DNA of 64,000 nt, from positions 1 through 64,000 of the forward strand of contig NZ_JAURYQ010000006.1 of assembly GCF_030653815.1 (NCBI RefSeq), read 5' to 3'. The stretch comes from Rhodoferax sp. Its GTDB lineage: Bacteria > Pseudomonadota > Gammaproteobacteria > Burkholderiales > Burkholderiaceae_C. Position 1 is the first letter of the stretch. Each line of letters opens with the position of its first letter. Positions 56,297-64,000 of this stretch are shown piece by piece. The notes beneath the pieces were generated by a model that did not search any database, was not told the origin of the DNA, and saw only the letters and a list, made by a program, of their open reading frames with translations. The translations under genes and the position numbers were made by a program.

Positions 56297-57274
56297 TTAC
56301 AGCTTCAGCAGCACAGCACCCCAGGTAAAGCCACCACCGACGCCTTCGAGCAGCAAGGTTTGCCCGGGCTTGACCTGGCCATTGCGGACTGCGGTGTCGA
56401 GCGCCAGCGGGATTGAGGCCGCCGAGGTGTTGCCGTGCTGATCCACCGTGACCACCACCTTGTCCATGGGCAACTTGAGCTTGCGCGCGGTGCTCTGCAT
56501 GATGCGGATGTTGGCCTGGTGCGGGATCAGCCAGTCGATGTCGGCATCGGTCTTGCCCGCCTTGGCAAGGACAGCGCGTGCCGATTCTTCGAGCACACCC
56601 ACCGCCAGCTTGAAGACCGCCTGGCCGTCCATGCGCAGCAACGGGTCACCCAGAATACTACCGCCACAAACATGCCCGGGCACACACAGGATTTTGGTGT
56701 AGCTGCCATCGGCATGGATGTCGGTGGCCAGAATGCCGGGCTCAGTGGACGCCTCCAGCACCACCGCGCCGGCACCGTCGCCGAACAGCACGCAGGTGGT
56801 GCGGTCCTTGAAGTCCAGAATGCGCGAAAAAACCTCGGAGCCAATCACCAGCGCCTTGGTCGCGGTACCCGACTTGATCAGGGCGTCGGCAATGGTCAAG
56901 GCGTAAATGAAGCCGCTGCAAACCGCTTGCACGTCAAATGCCGCACCGCCCTTGACGCCCAGCTTGCCCTGCAAAATGCAGGCGGTTGAAGGAAACACCA
57001 TGTCGGGGGTCGACGTGGCCACAATGATCAGGTCGATGTCCTGGGCCTGGACACCCGCCGCCTGCAAGGCCTGGCGCGCTGCATGCAAGGCCAGGTCGCT
57101 GCTGGCCATGTCAGCATCAGCGAAATGCCGGGCGCGGATGCCGGTGCGCTCAACGATCCAGTCATCGCTGGACTCCACGCCCTGGGTCGCCAGTTCAGCC
57201 ACCAGATCTGCATTGGTGAGACGCCGCGGCGGCAAATAACTGCCGGTACCGGTAATGCGAGAGTAGATTTTCAT
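56297..57274 (-). CDS. fabH: Beta-ketoacyl-ACP synthase III
   Basis: The 325-residue enzyme starts fatty-acid synthesis from acetyl-CoA and malonyl-ACP. The catalytic cysteine lies in [13 protein letters not shown], the histidine in PHQANIRIM and the asparagine in [11 protein letters not shown]. It follows plsX by 27 bases. Confidence 0.96.
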   Translation of the reverse strand: MKIYSRITGTGSYLPPRRLTNADLVAELATQGVESSDDWIVERTGIRARHFADADMASSDLALHAARQALQAAGVQAQDIDLIIVATSTPDMVFPSTACILQGKLGVKGGAAFDVQAVCSGFIYALTIADALIKSGTATKALVIGSEVFSRILDFKDRTTCVLFGDGAGAVVLEASTEPGILATDIHADGSYTKILCVPGHVCGGSILGDPLLRMDGQAVFKLAVGVLEESARAVLAKAGKTDADIDWLIPHQANIRIMQSTARKLKLPMDKVVVTVDQHGNTSAASIPLALDTAVRNGQVKPGQTLLLEGVGGGFTWGAVLLKL

Positions 57275-57301
57275 GAATCAAGCCGAGGAAGTCGTCTGCG
57301 A

Positions 57302-58327
57302 TTAAATGGGCACGTCATCACTTGCCAACAGCGGAGCGGCATGGGCAATCCGAACCCGAACACGATCTAACAAATTATTGCGGGCTGCATCATACGCCCG
57401 CGTCAGGGCATAGCCAAAAGCCATCTGGTCGGCTGAGCCATGGCTCTTGAACACCAGACCACGCAAGCCCAACAGGGCGCCGCCGTTGTAGCGCCGATGG
57501 TCCATGCGTTTCTTGAGTGCGGCAATCACCGGGTAGGCAGCGAGGGCGGACATTTTGGTGAAAATATTGCGCGAAAACTCTCTCTTGAGAAAGTCCACGA
57601 TCATGCCGGCCAGGCCTTCGCTGGCCTTGAGCGCGACGTTGCCGACAAAACCGTCACACACCACGATGTCGGCCGTGCCCTTGAAAATGTCATTGCCTTC
57701 GACATTGCCATGAAAGTTGAGGTCACCGGCCTTGCCAGCGGCGCGCAGCAATTCGCCGGCCTTCTTGATGACTTCATTGCCCTTGATGGCTTCCTCGCCA
57801 ATATTGAGCAGGCCAACACTGGGGTTGTCCTCGCCACTGAGCACCGACACCAGCGCCGAGCCCATCACGGCAAACTGCAGCAAATGTTCGGCTGTGCAAT
57901 CCACATTGGCCCCCATATCGAGCACCGTGGTGGCGCCACCCTTGGCATTGGGGATTTGCCCGGCAATGGCGGGGCGGTCAATGCCGTCCAGGGTTTTCAG
58001 CAGGTAACGGGAAATCGCCATCAGGGCGCCGGTATTGCCCGCAGACACTGCGGCCTGAGCAGCGCCGTCCTTGACCTGCATGATGGTCACGCGCATCGAT
58101 GAATCTTTTTTGCGCCGCAGCGCAACTTCGAGCGGATCATCCATGGTGACCACTTCACTGGCCAACACCACGGTGGCCCGCGCGTGGGAAAAACCCGTCA
58201 TGCTTTGAGGCAAACCGACCAGGATCAAGTGCACGTCGGGGTGCTGATCCAGAAAACGGGCACACGCAGGCAGAGTCACCTCAGGCCCGTGGTCGCCCCC
58301 CATGCAGTCAACAGCAATAGTGATCAT
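57302..58327 (-). CDS. plsX: Phosphate acyltransferase PlsX
   Basis: The 341-residue enzyme converts acyl-ACP to acyl-phosphate for phospholipid synthesis. [17 protein letters not shown] opens the protein and [13 protein letters not shown] lies in the middle. The ATG at 58327 is the family start. A strong hairpin lies 67 bases upstream, between rpmF and plsX, and may lower plsX relative to rpmF. Confidence 0.95.
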   Translation of the reverse strand: MITIAVDCMGGDHGPEVTLPACARFLDQHPDVHLILVGLPQSMTGFSHARATVVLASEVVTMDDPLEVALRRKKDSSMRVTIMQVKDGAAQAAVSAGNTGALMAISRYLLKTLDGIDRPAIAGQIPNAKGGATTVLDMGANVDCTAEHLLQFAVMGSALVSVLSGEDNPSVGLLNIGEEAIKGNEVIKKAGELLRAAGKAGDLNFHGNVEGNDIFKGTADIVVCDGFVGNVALKASEGLAGMIVDFLKREFSRNIFTKMSALAAYPVIAALKKRMDHRRYNGGALLGLRGLVFKSHGSADQMAFGYALTRAYDAARNNLLDRVRVRIAHAAPLLASDDVPI

Positions 58328-58383
58328 GAATAACAGGTCGCCCAACAAACATCAAGGACGAGTCCGACAGGCATCAGACTCAA

Positions 58384-58424
58384 AAAAGCAAAAGCCCGGG
58401 GCTACACGTTGGGTAGCCCCGGGC
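58384..58424 (-). terminator. Hairpin between rpmF and plsX (attenuator-like)
   Basis: GCCCGGGGCTAC and GTAGCCCCGGGC pair perfectly over 12 bp around a 7-base loop, 18 bases after the rpmF stop. The minus strand then reads TTTTGCTTTTTTG. It is a strong intrinsic terminator or attenuator, which would make rpmF more abundant than the lipid genes. Confidence 0.8.
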
Positions 58425-58442
58425 CTTGGGTGCCTGACAGCG

Positions 58443-58625
58443 TTAGGCTTCAGTCTTGCTCTTGATCACCTGACGGCCACGGTAAAAACCATTCGGGCTG
58501 ATGTGGTGACGCAAGTGGATTTCGCCCGTGGTGGCTTCCACAGCGATGCCGGGCACGACCAAAGCGTTGTGCGAACGGTGCATACCGCGCTTGGAAGGGG
58601 ACTTTTTGTTTTGTTGGACGGCCAT
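58443..58625 (-). CDS. rpmF: 50S ribosomal protein L32
   Basis: The 60-residue basic ribosomal protein starts [20 protein letters not shown] and contains [15 protein letters not shown]. The zinc-binding cysteines found in some L32 proteins are absent, so this is the C-minus form. It follows yceD, and the yceD-rpmF-plsX order is conserved. Confidence 0.97.
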   Translation of the reverse strand: MAVQQNKKSPSKRGMHRSHNALVVPGIAVEATTGEIHLRHHISPNGFYRGRQVIKSKTEA

Positions 58626-58742
58626 GTTCCGCTCCTTAAGGCTATAAGCTGCCGGAGTGGCAGCCGTTGAAAATGATTAAAAAGCGCACGTCGTGGTGCG
58701 CGAAGACCGCAGAGTATAACCCAAGGCGGAGAACTTCGAACC

Positions 58743-59288
58743 TTAAAGTTTGCCGGCACCTTTCAGACCAGCCAGCACCGCAAAGGGGCTCGGCTTGGGC
58801 GAGGGCGCCTCAAAGTCAGGATCCACCGCCGTCAGCTTGACCGGCAAGGGGCAGGTGTCATGACGCGGCACCGCCGGCAAATCCATCAGCACCTCGTCTT
58901 CAATCAGCGCCGCCAGGTCAAAGTCCCGGCTCAACACCAGCACATCTTCTGGAGACTCATCATCTTCCTGTTCGGCCTGCGCTTCGGTTTCGACAAAGCG
59001 GAAAGCCCGTTCGATCTGCACCGGCACATCCACCGGCCCGAGACAACGCTGACAGGTCAGGGGCAGACTGGTGCTGACACTCAAATATAACCAGGGCTGC
59101 AGCTGCCCTTTTGCGTCGGAAGCAAGCTCGCCCCGCGCCGTCCAGTTCAGCGTGTTCTGCCCGCCAAGACTCTGCGTTTCTTCCATCAGGCGCTCGTAAT
59201 GGGCCAGCACGTCCTGGCCGGAAAGTTGTTGCGAGGCTTGTCCGGCGTGTTTGACGTCGATTTTGGGAGGGCGTTGGTAAGTCGTCAT
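58743..59288 (-). CDS. yceD: YceD family protein (DUF177)
   Basis: The 181-residue protein shows the conserved CQRCL motif (LPLTCQRCLGPVDVP) and an acidic segment around DDESPEDVLVL. YceD is linked to 23S rRNA accumulation; in E. coli it precedes rpmF, as here. The ATG at 59288 is chosen; it lies 26 bases from the divergent maf start. Confidence 0.9.
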   Translation of the reverse strand: MTTYQRPPKIDVKHAGQASQQLSGQDVLAHYERLMEETQSLGGQNTLNWTARGELASDAKGQLQPWLYLSVSTSLPLTCQRCLGPVDVPVQIERAFRFVETEAQAEQEDDESPEDVLVLSRDFDLAALIEDEVLMDLPAVPRHDTCPLPVKLTAVDPDFEAPSPKPSPFAVLAGLKGAGKL

Positions 59289-59314
59289 GCCCCGCAGTGT
59301 AAGAGAATCGGGGC

Positions 59315-59908
59315 ATGACTGAACCATTCCCACGCCAGATCATCCTGGCCTCTACCTCTGTTTACCGCCGCCAATTGCTGGAACGGCTGCGGCTGCCATT
59401 TACCGTGATCGCCTCGCAGGTGGACGAGGCAGCGCTGCCCGATGAGGGCCCGGCGCCTCTGGCCCGCCGCTTGGCGTTGGCCAAGGCGCAAGCGGTCGCC
59501 GCGCAGCATCCTGACTGCTTGGTGATCGGCTCCGACCAGGTGGCCGACCTCCACGGCGAAGCGCTGGGCAAGCCCGGCATCCACGCGCGCGCCGTGGCGC
59601 AATTGCAGCGCATGCGCGGGCAGACCGTCATTTTTCAAACGGCTGTCGCGGTGGTGTGCCAGGCCACCGGCTTCGCCCAAACCGAGCTTGCAGCCGTCAA
59701 GGTCCAATTCCGGGACCTGAGCGACGCTCAGATCGAGCGCTACCTGCTGGCCGAGCAACCGTACGACTGCGCCGGCAGTGCCAAGAGCGAAGGACTCGGC
59801 ATTGCCTTGCTGGCGCGCATTGACAACGACGATCCGACTGCGCTGGTCGGCCTGCCGCTGATCCGCACCTGCCACCTGCTGGAAGCCGCCGGGCTCGCAG
59901 TGTTATGA
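59315..59908 (+). CDS. Maf/YceF-type nucleotide pyrophosphatase
   Basis: The 197-residue enzyme hydrolyses non-canonical or modified nucleoside triphosphates. ILASTSVYRRQLLERL and VDEAALPDEGP at the N-terminus, and VIGSDQVADLHGEALGKPG in the middle, are family motifs. The first part resembles YceF, which prefers 7-methyl-GTP. It overlaps the next gene by 4 bases. Confidence 0.92.
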   Translation: MTEPFPRQIILASTSVYRRQLLERLRLPFTVIASQVDEAALPDEGPAPLARRLALAKAQAVAAQHPDCLVIGSDQVADLHGEALGKPGIHARAVAQLQRMRGQTVIFQTAVAVVCQATGFAQTELAAVKVQFRDLSDAQIERYLLAEQPYDCAGSAKSEGLGIALLARIDNDDPTALVGLPLIRTCHLLEAAGLAVL

Positions 59909-60660
59909 AAGGCCGGCTCTACCTGGTGCCCGCGCCGTTGGACTTTGGCTGCAGCCAAAGCGCTGATTTGCGCGACACCCTGCCCATGGGCACCCTCACG
60001 GTGGCCGCCAGTCTGGCGCACTGGGTGTGTGAAAACGCCAAGTCGGCGCGCGCCTACCTGAAACGCGTCAACGAGATCACGCCGCTGTGCCAGCCGATCC
60101 AGGCGCTGTCGCTGGTGGAGCTGCCACGCGAAGTGCACAAGAAAGGCGACCACAACGGCAATTTCGATGCCCGCGCGCTGTTGCAACCGGCGTTTGACGG
60201 GCACCACATGGGCCTGGTCAGCGAGGCCGGCATGCCCGCCGTGGCCGACCCTGGCTCGTCGGTGGTCAGGGCCGCGCATGATCTGGGCATCACGGTGGTG
60301 CCGCTGGTGGGGCCGGTGTCACTGCTGCTGGCCTTGGCCGCCAGTGGCCTGAACGGCCAAAATTTTGCTTTTGTGGGCTACTTGCCGCAGGACCCGCAAG
60401 AGCGCGTGCAGCGCATTCGGGAACTGGAAGCACTGGCGCTCAAAAGCGGCCAGACCCAGCTTTTCATTGAAACGCCCTATCGCAACCTGGCCATGTTTGG
60501 GGCCCTGCTGCAAACCCTGCAGCACAACACCCGGCTGGCCATCAGCAGCGGGCTCACGCTGGCGAGTGCCAGCATTGCCAGCGACAGCATCAAGAACTGG
60601 AAACACAAAGCGGTGGCGGTGAACAACGCCACGCCAGCCGTGTTTGCCATCGGCCGCTGA
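59905..60660 (+). CDS. RsmI-like SAM-dependent methyltransferase
   Basis: The 251-residue protein belongs to the tetrapyrrole-methylase superfamily near RsmI, which methylates C1402 of 16S rRNA. GLVSEAGMPAVADPGS, then VVPLVGPVSLLLALAASGLN and FVGYLP, are characteristic. The N-terminus diverges from true RsmI (it starts GRLYLVPAPLDF), so it is probably the paralogue often found beside maf. Its target is unknown. Confidence 0.85.
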   Translation: MKGRLYLVPAPLDFGCSQSADLRDTLPMGTLTVAASLAHWVCENAKSARAYLKRVNEITPLCQPIQALSLVELPREVHKKGDHNGNFDARALLQPAFDGHHMGLVSEAGMPAVADPGSSVVRAAHDLGITVVPLVGPVSLLLALAASGLNGQNFAFVGYLPQDPQERVQRIRELEALALKSGQTQLFIETPYRNLAMFGALLQTLQHNTRLAISSGLTLASASIASDSIKNWKHKAVAVNNATPAVFAIGR

Positions 60661-60667
60661 GCTGGCC

Positions 60668-61726
60668 TTAATGCGGGGCCGCGCCGGCCTTCAACGCCGA
60701 CATGACCCCGGCGCCCATGGCCACGCCAAAACGTTTGACCAGCCGCTCGGCCACGTTGTCACGGCGCGTGTAATCTATGATTTCCTCGGCCTTGACTACT
60801 TCGCGCGCGACAAAATCCAGGCTGCCCAGCTGGTCGGCCAGTCCGATCTCGACGGCCTGCTGGCCGCTCCAGAACAAACCACTGAAGGTCTCGGGGGTTT
60901 CTTTCAGGCGCTCGCCGCGCCCTTCCTTGACCACCGCAATGAACTGCTGGTGGATCTGATCGAGCATGGCCTGGGCGAAGACGCGTTGGGTCTCGGTTTG
61001 TGGACTGAAGGGGTCCAGGAAGCCCTTGTTTTCACCCGCCGTCATGAGCCGGCGCTCAACTCCCAGCTTGTCCATCAGGCCGGTGAAGCCAAAGCCATCC
61101 ATCAACACGCCAATGCTGCCCACAATGCTGGCTTTGTCCACAAATATCTTGTCGGCCGAGACCGCAATGTAATAGGCCGCCGAAGCTGCCGACTCCTCCA
61201 CCACGGCGTAGACCGGCTTGTTGTGCAGGGCTTTCAGGCGTTTGATTTCATCGTTGATGATGCCGGCCTGCACCGGACTGCCACCCGGAGAATTGATCAG
61301 CAACACCACCGCCAGCGCCCCTTCATCTTCAAAAGCAGCACGCGCCGAGGCCACCACCAGCTCGGCACTGGCCTCGGCGCCGGAAGCAATTTCACCCTTG
61401 ATTTCAATCACGGCCGTGTGGGGCGTCGTCACATTTTGGGTATTGACCCCTTCGCTGAAAGCCAACCAGGCCAAGGTCACAAACACCAGCAGCCAGGCCA
61501 GCCGCACAAAAGTACGCCAGCGGCGTGCCAGCCGCTGCTCCTTCAAGCTGGCAAAAACCAGTTTTTCCAGTGTCGCACGCTCCCAGCCCGGGGTCTCCTG
61601 AAGGCCGGGGCCACCCCCCTTTTTTGACGCTTCGCTGGCTTTCATGGTGGACTCCGACGCTGAAGTCCGCTCAGGTTCGGACGCACCGGGCGATGGCTCT
61701 GCGGGGTCAATGACAGGTTCGTTCAT
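60668..61726 (-). CDS. sppA: S49 family signal-peptide-peptidase-like protease
   Basis: The 352-residue protein has a transmembrane segment near residues 73-89 (LAWLLVFVTLAWLAFSE). The S49 domain has the nucleophile serine in EESAASAAYYIA and INSPGGSPVQAG upstream. These membrane proteases degrade signal peptides and other membrane fragments. It lies one base after the Rieske gene. Confidence 0.9.
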   Translation of the reverse strand: MNEPVIDPAEPSPGASEPERTSASESTMKASEASKKGGGPGLQETPGWERATLEKLVFASLKEQRLARRWRTFVRLAWLLVFVTLAWLAFSEGVNTQNVTTPHTAVIEIKGEIASGAEASAELVVASARAAFEDEGALAVVLLINSPGGSPVQAGIINDEIKRLKALHNKPVYAVVEESAASAAYYIAVSADKIFVDKASIVGSIGVLMDGFGFTGLMDKLGVERRLMTAGENKGFLDPFSPQTETQRVFAQAMLDQIHQQFIAVVKEGRGERLKETPETFSGLFWSGQQAVEIGLADQLGSLDFVAREVVKAEEIIDYTRRDNVAERLVKRFGVAMGAGVMSALKAGAAPH

Positions 61727-61727
61727 A

Positions 61728-62090
61728 TTAAAGAGGCAGTTGAAATTTATCGGAAGTATGCCAGTGCACCAGACCCTCGGCCTCGCTCACCTCAATTTTC
61801 ACCAGGCCACCACGGCAGGGCCCCAGGCGGCATTGGCCAGTCTGCGGCGCGTAAGTGGCGCCGTGGGTCGCGCACATCAGTGAGTGCCCGGACAGGTCAA
61901 AAAACTCATTTGGCTGGAAGTCCATTTCCATCGGTACATGGCTGCAGCGGTTCAGGTAGGCATAGACGCTGCCTTGGTAACGCACTGCAAAAGCCGCCTG
62001 ATTCTTGCCGAAGTAGCGCACCTTGAAGGGCACGGCCAGGCTGCTGTCTGCCAGTTCGTGTGACTGACACAGCAAAATCGCTTGGGTCAT
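61728..62090 (-). CDS. Rieske [2Fe-2S] protein
   Basis: The 120-residue soluble ferredoxin-like protein binds a Rieske cluster with CSH (in RCSHVPMEMDFQ) and CATH (in LMCATHGATY). No catalytic partner is nearby. It lies in the sppA/Gph/RluC run, which suggests a housekeeping role. The function is unknown. Confidence 0.88.
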   Translation of the reverse strand: MTQAILLCQSHELADSSLAVPFKVRYFGKNQAAFAVRYQGSVYAYLNRCSHVPMEMDFQPNEFFDLSGHSLMCATHGATYAPQTGQCRLGPCRGGLVKIEVSEAEGLVHWHTSDKFQLPL

Positions 62091-62112
62091 GCGGGGCGCT
62101 CAGACATGGGTA

Positions 62113-62772
62113 TCAGGCATGGATATGCAGCCAGTCATGCAGTTGCGCCACATCGTGCACCACCGCCAGGGGTTTGAGTGCGACAAACGCCTCCGGTTCA
62201 TGCGCGCCGTAGCTCACGCCCACACTGGCGCAGCCGGCATTGAGTGCCATTTGCAGGTCATGGGTGGTATCGCCAATCATCAGCGTGCGCTCGGGTGGCA
62301 CGTCAAATTCGGCCATCAGTTCACGCAACATCAAAGGGTCGGGCTTGCCAGCCGTTTGATCGGCGGTGCGTGAGGCATCGAACGTGCCTGCCAGCGTGGA
62401 GGTAGCCAGGGCTTCATCGAGTCCGCGGCGGCTTTTGCCGGTGGCCACCGTCAGCAGGTGGCCGCGGGCCTTGAGCGCCGCCAGCATCGGCAACACGCCC
62501 TCAAACAGGCTGATCTCATGCTGGATCGCAAAATAATGGTGCCGGTAGCGGTCACCCAACAAGGGGTAACGCTCTTGGGGTACATCAGGCGCCGCGTGAG
62601 CGAGCGCCTGCATCAAACCCATGCCAATCACATAGGAAGCTGCCTCATCGCTGGGTTTTTGGCCCCCCACGTCCAGCACGGCGGCCTGGATGCAGCGGGC
62701 AATGATGGCGGTGGAGTCAAACAGGGTGCCATCCCAGTCAAAGGCGATCAGGTCAAAACGGCGAAAAGTCAT
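62113..62772 (-). CDS. HAD-family phosphatase (Gph-like)
   Basis: The 219-residue HAD hydrolase has the nucleophile motif FDWDGTLFDSTAI, motif II TVATGKSRRGLDEAL and motif IV MIGDTTHDLQMALNAG. It resembles phosphoglycolate phosphatase. The neighbour rluC supports a housekeeping role; the substrate is not certain. Confidence 0.88.
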   Translation of the reverse strand: MTFRRFDLIAFDWDGTLFDSTAIIARCIQAAVLDVGGQKPSDEAASYVIGMGLMQALAHAAPDVPQERYPLLGDRYRHHYFAIQHEISLFEGVLPMLAALKARGHLLTVATGKSRRGLDEALATSTLAGTFDASRTADQTAGKPDPLMLRELMAEFDVPPERTLMIGDTTHDLQMALNAGCASVGVSYGAHEPEAFVALKPLAVVHDVAQLHDWLHIHA

Positions 62773-62781
62773 GTGAAAGGG

Positions 62782-63819
62782 TCAGAGTGATGGGCGCACT
62801 GGCGCCGGGTTTGAAAGAAATTGGGACAGCTCAGACGGCAACTCTGCCAGAATTTCCAGGCGTTCACCGCTGACGGGGTGATTGAACTGCAAACGCCAGG
62901 CGTGCAAAAACATGCGTTTGAGCCCTGGCTTGGCGCCCGCACCGGCCAGGGTCTTGTTCAGGTCGAAGTCGCCGTATTTGTCATCCCCCAGAATCGGATG
63001 GCCTTCGCTGGCCAGATGCACCCGAATCTGGTGGGTGCGTCCGGTCTTGATGGTCACCTCCAGCAGCGTCCCCTGCGGCAGCTGCTCACGCACCTTGACC
63101 AGGGTCACCGAAGGCATGCCATCGGCGTTATCACGCGCCACCACCTTGACGCGGCGCTCACCTGCCTGGGCGTCTTTGCCATCCAGCAAATACTTGTGCA
63201 AGGGCTTGTCGAGCACCTTGAGCTTGGCTGGCCAGGCGCCGCGCACCATGGCCAGGTAGGTTTTGCCGGTCTGGCGCTCGCGAAACTGGTCCTGCAGGTT
63301 CTTTAGCGCGCTGCGTTTTTTGGCCACCAGCAAGATGCCGCTGGTTTCACGGTCCAGCCGGTGCACCAGTTCCAGGAATTTGGCCTGGGGGCGGGCCATG
63401 CGCAATTGCTCGATGACGCCAAAACTCACGCCCGAACCGCCGTGCACTGCCACCCCGGCGGGCTTGTTGATCACCAGCAGGTGCTCGTCTTCGAGCAGCA
63501 CCGCAAAGTCACGCGCCGGCACGCCGCGCGCCGTGCCCTGGGCCATGGCCTGCGCCTTTTCAGCCACCCGCTCGGAAATGCGCACCGGTGGCAGACGCAC
63601 CAGATCACCCTCATTCAGCCGGGTGTCGGCGCCCACCCGGCCTTTGTTGACACGCACCTCACCACTGCGGATCAGGCGGTAAATATGGGTTTTTGGCACC
63701 CCCTTGAGATGGCGCATCAGGAAATTGTCGACACGCTGGCCAGAGCTGTCCTCATCGATGCAAACGGTTTTAACCTGGGGTGCTGGCGCAGCGGGTTTGC
63801 CCTCTATAATGACTTTCAC
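62782..63819 (-). CDS. rluC: 23S rRNA pseudouridine synthase RluC
   Basis: The 345-residue enzyme makes pseudouridine at three positions in 23S rRNA. An S4 RNA-binding domain covers about residues 27-90 (RVDNFLMRHLKGVPKTHIYR), and the catalytic aspartate is in HRLDRETSGILLVAKK. It is divergent from the probable rne start, the usual order in proteobacteria. Confidence 0.94.
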   Translation of the reverse strand: MKVIIEGKPAAPAPQVKTVCIDEDSSGQRVDNFLMRHLKGVPKTHIYRLIRSGEVRVNKGRVGADTRLNEGDLVRLPPVRISERVAEKAQAMAQGTARGVPARDFAVLLEDEHLLVINKPAGVAVHGGSGVSFGVIEQLRMARPQAKFLELVHRLDRETSGILLVAKKRSALKNLQDQFRERQTGKTYLAMVRGAWPAKLKVLDKPLHKYLLDGKDAQAGERRVKVVARDNADGMPSVTLVKVREQLPQGTLLEVTIKTGRTHQIRVHLASEGHPILGDDKYGDFDLNKTLAGAGAKPGLKRMFLHAWRLQFNHPVSGERLEILAELPSELSQFLSNPAPVRPSL

Positions 63820-63993
63820 TGGGGGTGTGCTGTAAGTGGTTGATTTAACGAATCATTCATTCTTTATGTCGGTGAAGTTTAGTTCACACGCCGCTTGCCC
63901 CGCCAGAAAAGTCGATACCGCCTGACACCTTGCCCGCAAATGGCTGACCCATTGTCAGTCATGGCAGAGTGGGTGAAGGGTCAAAACGACGCA

Positions 63994-64000
63994 ATGAAAC
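63994..64000 (+). CDS. rne: Probable first codons of ribonuclease E
   Basis: The window ends with ATGAAAC, consistent with the rne start (Met-Lys-Arg). The divergent rluC gene supports rne at this site. Only seven bases are visible, the ribosome-binding site is weak, and no further check is possible. The preceding 174 bases would be the long rne leader. Confidence 0.35.

Overview
The window is chromosomal DNA from a high-GC betaproteobacterium, most likely a Comamonadaceae member close to Rhodoferax, Polaromonas or Albidiferax. The evidence is gene order typical of the family: yceD-rpmF-plsX-fabHDG-acpP-fabF; rpoE-rseA-rseB-mucD-lepA-lepB-DUF4845-rnc-era-recO-pdxJ-acpS-nagZ; dusB-fis-purH; and yqgE-ruvX-pyrR-pyrB with a pseudo-dihydroorotase. 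A dsrS homologue sits beside a MoxR/VWA pair. About 70 protein genes, one tRNA and one clear riboswitch can be supported. Assignments rest on motif and family recognition by eye; no database search was run.

Layout. 1-2.83 kb (minus): a sigma-54 type promoter with NtrC-like sites upstream drives a ykkC/guanidine-I riboswitch, then an NMT1-type ABC substrate-binding protein, a membrane desaturase-family enzyme and an SDR cut by the window edge. 3.0-6.8 kb (plus): a four-gene set that looks like a soluble methylmalonyl-CoA:pyruvate transcarboxylase (5S, 12S, a small accessory subunit and a biotin carrier). 7-7.9 kb: a diguanylate cyclase. 8-11.8 kb (minus): the pyrimidine operon yqgE-ruvX-pyrR-pyrB-pyrC'. 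11.8-14.9 kb: photolyase, rubredoxin, hemL. 14.9-18.4 kb: an accessory-looking patch with a decayed toxin-antitoxin pair, a possible structured RNA leader, an rsgA-type GTPase, a CigR/RcnB-like secreted protein and about 1 kb of unexplained DNA. It lies where ruvC might be expected downstream of purH.

18.4-31.9 kb: dusB-fis-purH, a YqaA membrane protein, ychF, a rhodanese, a Ubi-type hydroxylase, dsbC, an M61 peptidase, an enoyl-CoA hydratase, tRNA-Met(CAU), a DUF6172 protein, an RhlE-type helicase, a secreted hypothetical protein and miaB. 32-36.4 kb: a TRAP transporter (dctQMP), a YgjP-type metallopeptidase, a DUF3820 protein, a YciH/SUI1 factor and a small unknown. 36.4-58.6 kb: a nearly unbroken run of minus-strand genes covering nagZ-acpS-pdxJ-recO, the dsrS/VWA/MoxR cassette, era-rnc-DUF4845-lepB-lepA, the RpoE envelope-stress operon and the fatty-acid/phospholipid cluster. 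58.7-64 kb: yceD, maf, an RsmI-like methyltransferase, sppA, a Rieske protein, a Gph-like phosphatase, rluC, and probably the first codons of rne at the right edge.

How the parts fit. Most of the window is housekeeping: fatty-acid synthesis, translation factors, envelope proteolysis, and purine/pyrimidine and cofactor synthesis. The accessory signals are the nitrogen- and guanidine-responsive operon at the left edge, the transcarboxylase module, the patch at 15-18 kb, the dsrS cassette, and short repeats at 30.45 and 48.3 kb.
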